Positions 1 through 5,089 of a DNA stretch of 5,089 nucleotides are shown here, piece by piece. Position 1 is the first letter of the stretch. Every line of letters starts with the position of its first letter. Location of the stretch: the NCBI GenBank assembly GCA_017628935.1, contig JAGBYC010000213.1, positions 1 to 5,089 of the forward strand, written 5' to 3'. Source of the DNA: Clostridia bacterium. Lineage in GTDB: Bacteria > Bacillota > Clostridia > Christensenellales > Borkfalkiaceae. The notes under the pieces are model-generated. The model ran no database searches and was not told the origin of the DNA. It saw nothing but the letters and a program-made list of their open reading frames with translations. The position numbers and the translations under genes are program-made.

Positions 1-104
1 CTACGAAGCGTTATTCGTTTTATTCGCTTGAGCGTGTTGGTAACAATACGCCTAGATAGATAACCGTATTAAATGACAGAACTCGGCTTATAGGCTAACT
101 TAAA
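1..104 (+). ncRNA. rnpB: RNase P RNA, 3' portion (cut by left edge)
   Basis: This is the 3' end of the catalytic RNA of ribonuclease P, which removes 5' leaders from pre-tRNAs. I recognise it from conserved blocks in the right order compared with the E. coli RNA. CTTGAGC (27-33) leads into P18, an 8-bp stem (32-39 with 44-51, one G-U pair) closed by a GTAA tetraloop at 40-43. CTAGATAGAT (52-61) matches the P18-to-P2 joiner. GACAGAACTCGGCTTAT (75-91) matches the highly conserved 3' strand of P4 and its flank. AGGCTAACTT (92-101) fits the 3' strand of P1. The exact mature 3' end is estimated, and the 5' two thirds lie outside the window. The GACAGAACYCGGCTTAT block and GNRA-capped P18 favour the A type. 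Bases 6-10 and 25-29 pair as a simple P15 hairpin without a visible GGU. Identification is firm; the helix assignment near the left edge is inference. Confidence 0.93.
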
Positions 105-109
105 GTATT

Positions 110-140
110 AAAAAAGACGCGAATTTATCGCGTCTTTTTT
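110..140. terminator. Bidirectional intrinsic terminator between rnpB and ychF
   Basis: A perfect 13-bp inverted repeat: six A, then GACGCGA (116-122), loop ATTTA (123-127), TCGCGTC (128-134) and six T. Read rightward it ends rnpB with a U6 tail; read leftward it ends ychF, whose stop codon lies 11 bases away, also with a U6 tail. The symmetry fits a single terminator shared by two converging genes. Confidence 0.93.
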
Positions 141-151
141 ATTGTATTTAA

Positions 152-1249
152 TTAAACGTTAAATCTAAATAATACTACGTCGCCGTCTTTCATAACGTAT
201 TCTTTACCTTCGCTACGAACTTTACCAAGTTCTTTTGCTTTAACGTAAGTACCGCATTCAATAAGCGTTTCGTAGTTAACAACTTCTGCGCGAATAAATC
301 CACGTTCAAAGTCGGTATGAATTTTACCTGCTGCTTGTGGTGCTTTAGTGCCTACCTTAATAGTCCAAGCACGCGTTTCATCTTCGCCAGTAGTTAAGTA
401 ACTAATTAAGCCAAGCAAACGATAACTTGCTTTAACTAAACGGTTTAAACCACTTTCAGTTAAACCTAATTCAGTTAAAAACATTTCTTGTTCTTCAGGT
501 TCTAACATAGAAATTTCTTCTTCAGTTTTAGCGCAAATAACAAGTGTTTCAGCGTTTTCAGTTTTAGCGTAATTTTTAACCAAAGTAACAAGTTCAATTT
601 CGCTATCGTCTTTACCCATATCGCTTTCAGCGATATTAGCAGCGTAAATTACAGGCTTAGAAGTAATTAAAAATAATCCGTCAACGTACTTTTGTTCTTC
701 TTCGGTAAAACTAATACTTCTAACTGGTTTTTCGTTTTCAAGCGCGTCGATAATGCGTTTTAAAAGCGCTGCTTCAATTTGATATTTTTTATCGCCAGTT
801 TTAATCATATTAACGGCCTTATCGTAGCGGCGCGTAATACTTTCAAGGTCAGATAAAATAAGTTCTAAATTGATAGTTTCAATATCTCTAATAGGGTCAA
901 CGCTATCAGAAACGTGTACAACGTTTTCGTCGTTAAAGCATCTAACAACGTGAACAATGGCGTCAACTTCACGAATATGCGATAAGAATTTATTGCCTAA
1001 ACCTTCGCCCTTACTAGCGCCTTTTACAAGCCCTGCAATATCAACGAATTCGATAGTTGCTGGGGTGATTTTTTTACTTTTGTTAAGACGGCCAAGGTTA
1101 TCAATTCTTTCATCAGGAACGGCAACTATACCAACGTTTGGTTCAATAGTACAAAACGGAAAGTTTGCTGCTTGCGCGCCTGCGTGAGTTATTGCGTTAA
1201 AAAGCGTTGATTTACCTACGTTTGGTAAACCTACTACTCCAAGTTTCAT
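152..1249 (-). CDS. ychF: Ribosome-binding ATPase YchF (Obg/OLA1 family)
   Basis: YchF is a TRAFAC P-loop NTPase that, unlike most relatives, prefers ATP; it binds ribosomes and is linked to stress responses in the cytoplasm. The 365-residue protein is full length for the family. Visible motifs: P-loop GLPNVGKS at 7-14, the G2 region NFPFCTIEPN at 29-38, Walker B/G3 DIAGLVKGA at 70-78 followed by the signature SKGEGLGNKFLSHIREVDA, NIAE at 205-208 replacing the GTPase NKxD (the family basis for ATP preference), and CAK at 239-241 as G5. A helical region follows the early G motifs (about 120-180), and a TGS domain closes the protein (about 281-364). Cys33 matches the redox-sensitive Cys35 described in E. 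coli YchF. The start is supported by AAGGAG five bases upstream of ATG. It is divergent from argS and converges on rnpB. Confidence 0.98.
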   Translation of the reverse strand: MKLGVVGLPNVGKSTLFNAITHAGAQAANFPFCTIEPNVGIVAVPDERIDNLGRLNKSKKITPATIEFVDIAGLVKGASKGEGLGNKFLSHIREVDAIVHVVRCFNDENVVHVSDSVDPIRDIETINLELILSDLESITRRYDKAVNMIKTGDKKYQIEAALLKRIIDALENEKPVRSISFTEEEQKYVDGLFLITSKPVIYAANIAESDMGKDDSEIELVTLVKNYAKTENAETLVICAKTEEEISMLEPEEQEMFLTELGLTESGLNRLVKASYRLLGLISYLTTGEDETRAWTIKVGTKAPQAAGKIHTDFERGFIRAEVVNYETLIECGTYVKAKELGKVRSEGKEYVMKDGDVVLFRFNV

Positions 1250-1262
1250 AAAAACTCCTTAC

Positions 1263-1280
1263 ACGGTAATAAATTACCGT
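1263..1280. promoter_or_regulatory. 18-bp palindrome in the ychF leader
   Basis: ACGGTAATAAATTACCGT is a perfect inverted repeat (8-bp arms, 2-bp centre). It lies 2 bases upstream of the ychF ribosome binding site (1255-1260) and about 15-32 bases downstream of the inferred ychF transcription start. It could be a DNA operator or, less likely with a 2-base loop, an mRNA hairpin beside the ribosome site. The perfect symmetry is seen; any regulatory role is inference. Confidence 0.5.
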
Positions 1281-1301
1281 TTTTACCAGTTATCGCTATA
1301 C

Positions 1302-1330
1302 AGTATACTATATTTTTACTTTTTATTCAA
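1302..1330 (-). promoter_or_regulatory. Sigma-A-type promoter for ychF
   Basis: On the minus strand, TTGAAT (1330-1325) and TATACT (1307-1302) are separated by exactly 17 bases, close to the vegetative consensus. The predicted start is near 1295, giving a leader of about 46 bases that contains the palindrome at 1263-1280 and the AAGGAG site at 1255-1260. Confidence 0.75.
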
Positions 1331-1358
1331 ACTTTTTAAGGGTAGTTAGCAAAAATAA

Positions 1359-1387
1359 TTGCGATATAAACTAAAGTGTGATAAAAT
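1359..1387 (+). promoter_or_regulatory. Sigma-A-type promoter for argS
   Basis: TTGCGA (1359-1364) and TAAAAT (1382-1387) are separated by 17 bases. The predicted start is near 1394, leaving a leader of only about 20 bases with AAGGA at 1403-1407. That is too short for a T-box riboswitch, so no tRNA-sensing leader is present if this promoter is the one used. Confidence 0.62.
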
Positions 1388-1414
1388 CAAATAAATACTT
1401 TTAAGGATTTTAAT

Positions 1415-3097
1415 ATGGATTACAAAAATTATATTGCATCTAAACTTAATATCGACGGCGTTACAAGTGAAGAAATTGCCTCTTTAATAGTAACCCCGCC
1501 AGACAATTCGCTTGGCGATTATGCTTTACCATGCTTTAAATTTGCTAAAATTATGCGTAAAGCGCCTAATATGATTGCTGACGACTTGGCTAAAAATTAC
1601 GTAGTTGACGATAATATTACTAAAGTTATTGCCGTTAACGGATATCTTAATTTTACCGTTAATAGAACGGCTATGGTAACTAACACTATAAATAAAATTT
1701 TAGCCGAAGGTGAAAATTACGGTGCGTCAAACGTAGGCGAAGGCAAAACCGTTTGTATCGATTATTCTTCAATAAATATTGCTAAACCTTTCCATATTGG
1801 TCACTTATCTACAACAGTTATCGGTGGTGCGCTTTATAGAATTTACAAATTTTTAGGCTACAACACCATTGGTATTAACCACCTTGGCGACTATGGTACT
1901 CAGTTTGGTAAACTTATTTACGCTTACAAAACTTGGGGCAATAAAGAAGAAGTTGAAAAGGGCAAAATTAAAGAACTTATGCGTTTATACGTTAAGTTCC
2001 ACGACGAAAGCGAAAAAGACGCTACGCTTGACGATAAGGCGCGTAACTACTTTAAACTTATCGAACAAGGCGACGAAGAATGCGTTGCGCTTTTCAAATG
2101 GTTTAAAGACCTTACTTTAACCGACGTTAAAAAGGTTTACGACGACCTTGATATTACCTTTGATAGTTACAACGGCGAAAGTTTTTATAACGATAAAATG
2201 GACGTTGTTATTAACGAACTTAACGATAAAGGCTTACTTAAAGAAAGCGACGGTGCTAAAATTGTCGACCTTGAAAGCGATGGTATGCCACCTTGCTTAA
2301 TTCTTCGCTCAGACGGAGCGTCGTTATACGCAACTCGTGACTTGGCGGCGGCAATTTACCGTAAAAACACATACGATTTTTATAAATGCTTATACGTTGT
2401 AGCATATCAACAAAACTTACACTTTAAGCAGTTTTTCAAAGTATTAGAACTTATGAATAAGCCTTGGGCTAAAGATATGGTGCACGTTGCATTTGGCATG
2501 GTTTCGCTTGAAGAAGGCACTATGTCTACCCGTAAAGGTAAAGTGGTATTTTTAGAAGACGTTATTAATAAATGCGTTGAAAAGGCGTATGCTATTATTA
2601 ACGATAAAAACCCTAACCTTGAAAATAAAGAAGAGGTTGCTAAAGCAGTTGGTACGGGCGCTGTTATTTTTGGCGCGCTTAGTAGTAGCAGAATTAAAGA
2701 TATAGTATTTTCATACGACAAGGTATTGAATTTTGACGGTGAAACTGGCCCTTACGTTCAATATACTTACGCGCGTTGTGAAAGCGTTCTTAAAAAAGCA
2801 GGCGAAATAGGTGAATACAATTACACTAACTTATTGCCTATTGAATACGACCTTGTTGCGTTACTTACAAAATTCCCACAAGTAGTTTTAACTGCAAGTG
2901 AAAAGTACGAACCAAGTATGGTTACAAGATACGCCGTTGACGTTGCTTCTTGCTTTAATAAATTCTATTTCGACTGCAAAATTTTAGGCGAAGAAGAAAA
3001 CGTTAAAAACTTCCGTTTAGCGCTTACTAAAGCAACTAAAACCGTTATTAAAAACGCTTTAAGTTTACTTGGCATTAAAACACCAGAAAAAATGTAA
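1415..3097 (+). CDS. argS: Arginyl-tRNA synthetase
   Basis: This class I aminoacyl-tRNA synthetase charges tRNA-Arg with arginine using ATP; uniquely with GluRS, GlnRS and class I LysRS it needs the tRNA for amino acid activation. At 560 residues it is full length (E. coli has 577). An N-terminal Add-1 domain that contacts the tRNA D-loop spans roughly 1-85 and ends with NGYLNF. The Rossmann catalytic core carries DYSSINIAKPFHIGH with HIGH at 127-130, then INHLGDYGTQFGKLI at 154-168. The KMSKS region is the divergent MSTRKGK form at 370-376, common in this family. The C-terminal DALR-type anticodon-binding domain starts near GPYVQYTYAR (445-454). The start is supported by AAGGA seven bases upstream. 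No terminator is visible after the stop, so transcription may continue through the repeats into the phosphatase gene. Codon use is typical of the window (Ile mostly ATT). Confidence 0.98.
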   Translation: MDYKNYIASKLNIDGVTSEEIASLIVTPPDNSLGDYALPCFKFAKIMRKAPNMIADDLAKNYVVDDNITKVIAVNGYLNFTVNRTAMVTNTINKILAEGENYGASNVGEGKTVCIDYSSINIAKPFHIGHLSTTVIGGALYRIYKFLGYNTIGINHLGDYGTQFGKLIYAYKTWGNKEEVEKGKIKELMRLYVKFHDESEKDATLDDKARNYFKLIEQGDEECVALFKWFKDLTLTDVKKVYDDLDITFDSYNGESFYNDKMDVVINELNDKGLLKESDGAKIVDLESDGMPPCLILRSDGASLYATRDLAAAIYRKNTYDFYKCLYVVAYQQNLHFKQFFKVLELMNKPWAKDMVHVAFGMVSLEEGTMSTRKGKVVFLEDVINKCVEKAYAIINDKNPNLENKEEVAKAVGTGAVIFGALSSSRIKDIVFSYDKVLNFDGETGPYVQYTYARCESVLKKAGEIGEYNYTNLLPIEYDLVALLTKFPQVVLTASEKYEPSMVTRYAVDVASCFNKFYFDCKILGEEENVKNFRLALTKATKTVIKNALSLLGIKTPEKM

Positions 3098-3109
3098 ATT
3101 TTTAAGCCC

Positions 3110-3225
3110 TTATAAGCATCGTATAACTGCGTTTCTGCTTAGGCTCAACACTTCGATAACCAACAAGGTTAATCTCAGCGTTTCGCCTTCGCGAGCCTTG
3201 TTTAACTTGCTTCTAAGGTCTTAAA
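3110..3225. repeat. Structured intergenic repeat, copy 1
   Basis: First of two direct copies of a 116-bp unit, starting TTATAAGC and ending CTTAAA, 12 bp after the argS stop. It aligns without gaps to copy 2 with 8 differences (about 93% identity); 63 consecutive bases (3121-3183) are identical. It contains several inverted repeats: TAACC/GGTTA with loop AACAA (3157-3171); AACAAGG/CCTTGTT (3162-3202) enclosing CTC-GCG/CGC-GAG with a 9-base loop; and AGGCTC/GAGCCT (3141-3146 with 3193-3198). No open reading frame of note and no T-run for a terminator. I do not recognise the family; a dispersed intergenic element or structured RNA is possible. Confidence 0.85.
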
Positions 3226-3234
3226 ACGCCACTT

Positions 3235-3350
3235 TTATAAGCGTAGTATAACTGCGTTTCTGCTTAGGCTCAACACTTCGATAACCAACAAGGTTAATCT
3301 CAGCGTTTTGCCTTCGCGAGCCTTGCTTAACTTGTTTCTAAAACCTTAAA
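3235..3350. repeat. Structured intergenic repeat, copy 2
   Basis: Second copy of the 116-bp unit, offset by exactly 125 bp, with a 9-bp spacer (3226-3234) unrelated to the unit. It ends 15 bp before the start codon of the phosphatase gene. The inner hairpins are preserved (3282-3296 and 3287-3327). In the outer stem one base change turns CCTTGTT into CCTTGCT, breaking a pair in a rightward transcript but leaving a G-U pair in a leftward one. Together with copy 1 it fills nearly all of the 268-bp gap between argS and the next gene. Confidence 0.85.
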
Positions 3351-3365
3351 TCCACAAATAATATT

Positions 3366-4013
3366 ATGAAAAAATTAGTAATTTTCGACCTTGACGGCAC
3401 GCTTTTATATACCCTTGCCGACATTAATAAAAGTTTAAACTACGTTTTAACTAAACACGGTTATAGTGCGATTAAACTATCAGATACGGCTAAAATGGTA
3501 GGGCACGGGGCTAAAAATTTAATAATGCAAGCGTCGGGTGAAAGTGGCGAAAAGTTAGAACAATTAGCAAAAGAACTTTTTGAAGTTATGCGTGCAAGTG
3601 ATAACTTATTAACCGTTGTTTACGACGGGCTTAGTGAAGAACTTTTACGCCTTAAAAATGCAGGGCTTTCGTTAGCGCTTGTATCAAACAAGCCAGACGG
3701 GGCAACTCAAAATATCTACAACGAAAAGTTAAGCCGTTTTAATTTTAGTTACGTTAGTGGGGCTAAGCCAAATTGCCCTGTAAAACCAGATAAATCGTGC
3801 GTTATAAATTGTCTTAACGCGTTAGGTGTTTCGCCTTGCGACGCCGTTTACGTTGGCGATAGCGACGTTGACTATCTTACTGCTAAAAACGCTGGAATCG
3901 ACTGTGTTTCGGTGCTTTGGGGGTATAGAAGTAAAGAAGAAATTGAAAGCGTTGGTGGGGCTAATTTTATTAGCAAACCAAGTGAACTTTTTAGTGCTAT
4001 TATGAATTTATAA
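3366..4013 (+). CDS. HAD-family phosphatase, phosphoglycolate phosphatase type
   Basis: A haloacid dehalogenase superfamily hydrolase of 215 residues, the usual length for Gph/PGP-like enzymes, which remove phosphate from small molecules such as 2-phosphoglycolate or other sugar phosphates. All four HAD motifs are present: motif I DLDGT at 8-12 (nucleophile Asp8, acid/base Asp10), motif II SNK at 107-109, motif III lysine in PVKPDKS (Lys140), and motif IV GDSDVD at 164-169 binding magnesium. A helical C1 cap lies at about 15-80. The residue after DGTLL is Tyr15 where most relatives have Asp. The start is set by MKKLVIFDLDGT, but no Shine-Dalgarno sequence is seen upstream. The gene is followed after 9 bp by mscL, whose ribosome site overlaps this stop. 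The substrate cannot be told from sequence; gph is possible but I leave the symbol blank. Confidence 0.9.
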   Translation: MKKLVIFDLDGTLLYTLADINKSLNYVLTKHGYSAIKLSDTAKMVGHGAKNLIMQASGESGEKLEQLAKELFEVMRASDNLLTVVYDGLSEELLRLKNAGLSLALVSNKPDGATQNIYNEKLSRFNFSYVSGAKPNCPVKPDKSCVINCLNALGVSPCDAVYVGDSDVDYLTAKNAGIDCVSVLWGYRSKEEIESVGGANFISKPSELFSAIMNL

Positions 4014-4018
4014 GGAGG
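4012..4018 (+). promoter_or_regulatory. Strong mscL ribosome binding site overlapping upstream stop
   Basis: AAGGAGG begins inside the TAA stop of the phosphatase gene and lies 4 bases before the mscL ATG. This decides the mscL start and shows that the two genes share a transcript, with possible translational coupling. Confidence 0.85.
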
Positions 4019-4022
4019 CGTT

Positions 4023-4601
4023 ATGAATAACTTTTGGCAAGAATTTAAAAAATTTATTACCAAAGGCAACGTGCTTGATTTAGCAGTTGCAACTATCATA
4101 GGTGCGTCGTTTACCACAATTTCAACTACTTTTACACAAGGCATTATAATGCCAATTGTTAACTTATTATTTAAAGTTGACTTGTCAAGTGAATATATCG
4201 TGTTAAAAGATGCCGTGCTTAACGATGCAGGCGAAGTTTTACAAGCAGCAGTTTTATGGCGCTATGGCGACCTTATTCAAGCAATAATAAACTTTTTAAT
4301 TATAGCGCTTTTCTTATTTATATTAATAAGGGTTATTGCAAGGGTTAAAAAGACGCTTGACTTTAACGCTAATATGTGTGAAATTGTTCAACAAAAACTT
4401 GATAATAACGAAGACCTTAACTTGTTTGAAGAAAAGTGGCTTGTTAGATACACTAAACGTAATCCAGATACAGCGCCTAAAAAGAAAGAAGAAGTTACTG
4501 AAGAAGCACCAGCAGAAGAACTTTCTTCAACTGATAAACTTTTAACTGAAATTTTATTAGAACTTAAAAAACAAAACGAAAACGCTGAAAAAAGCGAATA
4601 A
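4023..4601 (+). CDS. mscL: Large-conductance mechanosensitive channel MscL, long C-terminal linker
   Basis: MscL is a homopentameric inner-membrane channel that opens a wide pore under membrane tension to release solutes on hypo-osmotic shock. The amphipathic N-terminal helix (1-14) leads to TM1 (about 15-45) with the signature KGNVLDLAVATIIGASF, matching E. coli RGNVVDLAVGVIIGAAF; the gating position equivalent to Gly22 is Ala23, as also known in M. tuberculosis MscL. An extracellular loop (about 46-82) precedes TM2 (about 83-107, YGDLIQAIINFLIIALFLFI). The C-terminal bundle helix LLTEILLELKKQN (173-185) matches E. coli LLTEIRDLLKEQN. At 192 residues it is longer than the usual 130-150; the extra 45 or so residues lie between TM2 and the bundle helix (108-170), mostly charged. 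It ends with tandem TAA stops and is followed by a terminator. It forms an operon with the phosphatase. Confidence 0.96.
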   Translation: MNNFWQEFKKFITKGNVLDLAVATIIGASFTTISTTFTQGIIMPIVNLLFKVDLSSEYIVLKDAVLNDAGEVLQAAVLWRYGDLIQAIINFLIIALFLFILIRVIARVKKTLDFNANMCEIVQQKLDNNEDLNLFEEKWLVRYTKRNPDTAPKKKEEVTEEAPAEELSSTDKLLTEILLELKKQNENAEKSE

Positions 4602-4602
4602 T

Positions 4603-4644
4603 AAAAACCCTTACCACGTTATCGCTATTCCCATAGGGATTTTT
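4603..4644 (+). terminator. Weak hairpin with T-run after mscL
   Basis: Two alternative structures end at TTTTT (4640-4644): a tight TCCC-ATA-GGGA hairpin at 4629-4639, or a long-loop pairing of AAAAACCCT (4603-4611) with AGGGATTTTT (4635-4644) with one bulged A. Either could aid termination, but both are weaker than the hairpin just downstream. May be a decayed or auxiliary terminator. Confidence 0.35.
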
Positions 4645-4647
4645 ATT

Positions 4648-4680
4648 AAACTCGGCTTTTAACAAGTCGAGTTTTCTTTT
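4648..4680 (+). terminator. Intrinsic terminator of the phosphatase-mscL operon
   Basis: AACTCGGCTT (4649-4658) pairs with AAGTCGAGTT (4664-4673) through ten pairs, one of them G-U, around the loop TTAAC, and one more A-T pair extends the base. TTCTTTT follows the stem. This is a clear rho-independent terminator in the + direction. Confidence 0.88.
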
Positions 4681-4696
4681 GCCCACACAAAACGAC

Positions 4697-4724
4697 TTGA
4701 AATTTTATTGTTTTTTTATATAAT
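4697..4724 (+). promoter_or_regulatory. Near-consensus promoter for the methyltransferase gene
   Basis: TTGAAA (4697-4702) and a perfect TATAAT (4719-4724) are separated by 16 bases, with a T-rich spacer. The predicted start is near 4731, giving a leader of about 32 bases. With the terminator directly upstream, the methyltransferase is an independent transcription unit. Confidence 0.78.
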
Positions 4725-4763
4725 AAACGCACCGATAAATAAGAATTTGACGGAGATAATGAA

Positions 4764-5089
4764 ATGAGTATAATACAAAAGTTTTATGACAATATGGCAT
4801 CTCATTACGATAAGTTATTCCTTGATTGGAAAGCTGCAACGAAGGAGCAAGCCGTATTGTTGCAAGGTATATTTCAAAAATTCAATTTTGGTCAAACTAC
4901 AAGCATTCTTGATTGTGCGTGCGGAATAGGTACGCAAGCAATAGGTCTTGCATTGCTCGGATATGATGTTACCGCATCTGATATAAGTGATGGCGAAATA
5001 GCCGAAGCAAAAGCAAGAGCGGCAAACGCCAATGTAGAAATTCGCTTTGAAAATGCTGACTTCGGTGCATTATCGGATGTTTTTTCAGA
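4764..5089 (+). CDS. Class I SAM-dependent methyltransferase, N-terminal part (cut by right edge)
   Basis: The first 108 codons of a gene running off the right edge. The protein begins MSIIQKFYDNMASHYDKLF and carries the SAM-binding motif I ILDCACGIGTQAIGLA at about 48-63, with the second strand VTASDIS at about 69-75, as in Rossmann-fold methyltransferases. The N-terminal pattern FYDxxAxxYDxxFxDW is found in a group of small-molecule methyltransferases sometimes annotated as glycine/sarcosine N-methyltransferase-like, but the substrate cannot be told here. GGAG at 4752-4755 is 8 bases before this ATG; an earlier ATG at 4759 reads only two codons before a stop. Codon use differs from neighbours (7 of 9 Ile codons are ATA), suggesting separate ancestry. 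It has its own promoter and is not part of the mscL operon. Confidence 0.88.
   Translation, partial: MSIIQKFYDNMASHYDKLFLDWKAATKEQAVLLQGIFQKFNFGQTTSILDCACGIGTQAIGLALLGYDVTASDISDGEIAEAKARAANANVEIRFENADFGALSDVFS

Noticed and set aside
3..59. Possible C-terminal end of a protein gene at the left edge
   Set aside because: An open frame exists, but the bases match conserved RNase P RNA blocks and the P18 hairpin, which explains the region much better.
957..1187. 76-codon + strand reading frame opposite ychF
   Set aside because: It lies entirely antisense to the conserved GTPase domain of ychF, has no ribosome site of note, and its protein shows no recognisable motif.
1388..1414. T-box or other riboswitch controlling argS
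   Set aside because: The leader after the best promoter is about 20 bases and no T-box sequence or terminator hairpin lies before the start.
1869..2120. 83-codon frame within argS
   Set aside because: Same-strand shadow of argS in another frame, with low-complexity Leu/Lys/Thr content.
2407..2721. 104-codon minus-strand frame opposite argS
   Set aside because: Antisense to the KMSKS and anticodon-domain coding region of argS; the hydrophobic look follows from the reverse complement of its codons.
3110..3350. CRISPR array or terminator in the tandem repeats
   Set aside because: Only two units, each far longer than a CRISPR repeat, with a 9-bp spacer, and no hairpin is followed by a T-run.
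3872..4144. Minus-strand frame across the phosphatase-mscL junction
   Set aside because: Spans two well-supported + strand genes and their ribosome site; no independent support.
4336..4545. 69-codon + strand frame inside mscL
   Set aside because: A frame-shifted reading of the charged MscL linker; no ribosome site and no motif.
4759..4767. Two-codon upstream frame ATG-AAA-TGA overlapping the methyltransferase start
   Set aside because: The ATG is only 3 bases from GGAG, too close for efficient initiation, so it is more likely incidental than a regulatory leader.

Overview
The window looks like chromosomal DNA of a low-GC Gram-positive bacterium (Bacillota, most likely a clostridial lineage). 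The basis is A+T-rich intergenic DNA, strong AAGGAG-type ribosome binding sites, a clostridial-style ArgS (IAKPFHIGHLSTTVIGG, MSTRKGK) and an RNase P RNA whose 3' end resembles the A type. The species cannot be named from the sequence.

Layout from left to right: (1) 1 to about 104, + strand, is the 3' end of the RNase P RNA gene rnpB, cut by the left edge. (2) 110-140 is a perfect hairpin with A6 and T6 arms that serves as a bidirectional terminator between rnpB and the converging ychF. (3) 152-1249, - strand, is ychF, with its own promoter and an 18-bp palindrome in its leader. (4) 1415-3097, + strand, is argS, divergent from ychF, with its own promoter and a very short leader without a T-box. 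(5) 3098-3365 holds no gene but has two 116-bp copies of a structured repeat at a 125-bp period. (6) 3366-4013 is a HAD phosphatase of the phosphoglycolate phosphatase type. (7) 4023-4601 is mscL, only 9 bp downstream and clearly co-transcribed. (8) 4602-4763 contains a weak hairpin, a strong intrinsic terminator and a near-consensus promoter. (9) 4764 to the right edge is the N-terminal part of a class I SAM-dependent methyltransferase with codon use unlike its neighbours.

Most of the window is housekeeping: tRNA 5' maturation (RNase P), ribosome-associated ATPase (YchF), tRNA charging (ArgS), metabolite repair (phosphatase) and osmotic safety valve (MscL). No defence system, mobile element or CRISPR array is visible. 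The least explained parts are the RNase P P15 region, which seems to be a simple hairpin with no GGU motif for binding the tRNA CCA end; the duplicated structured intergenic repeat between argS and the phosphatase gene; the long cytoplasmic linker of MscL; and the possibly acquired methyltransferase.
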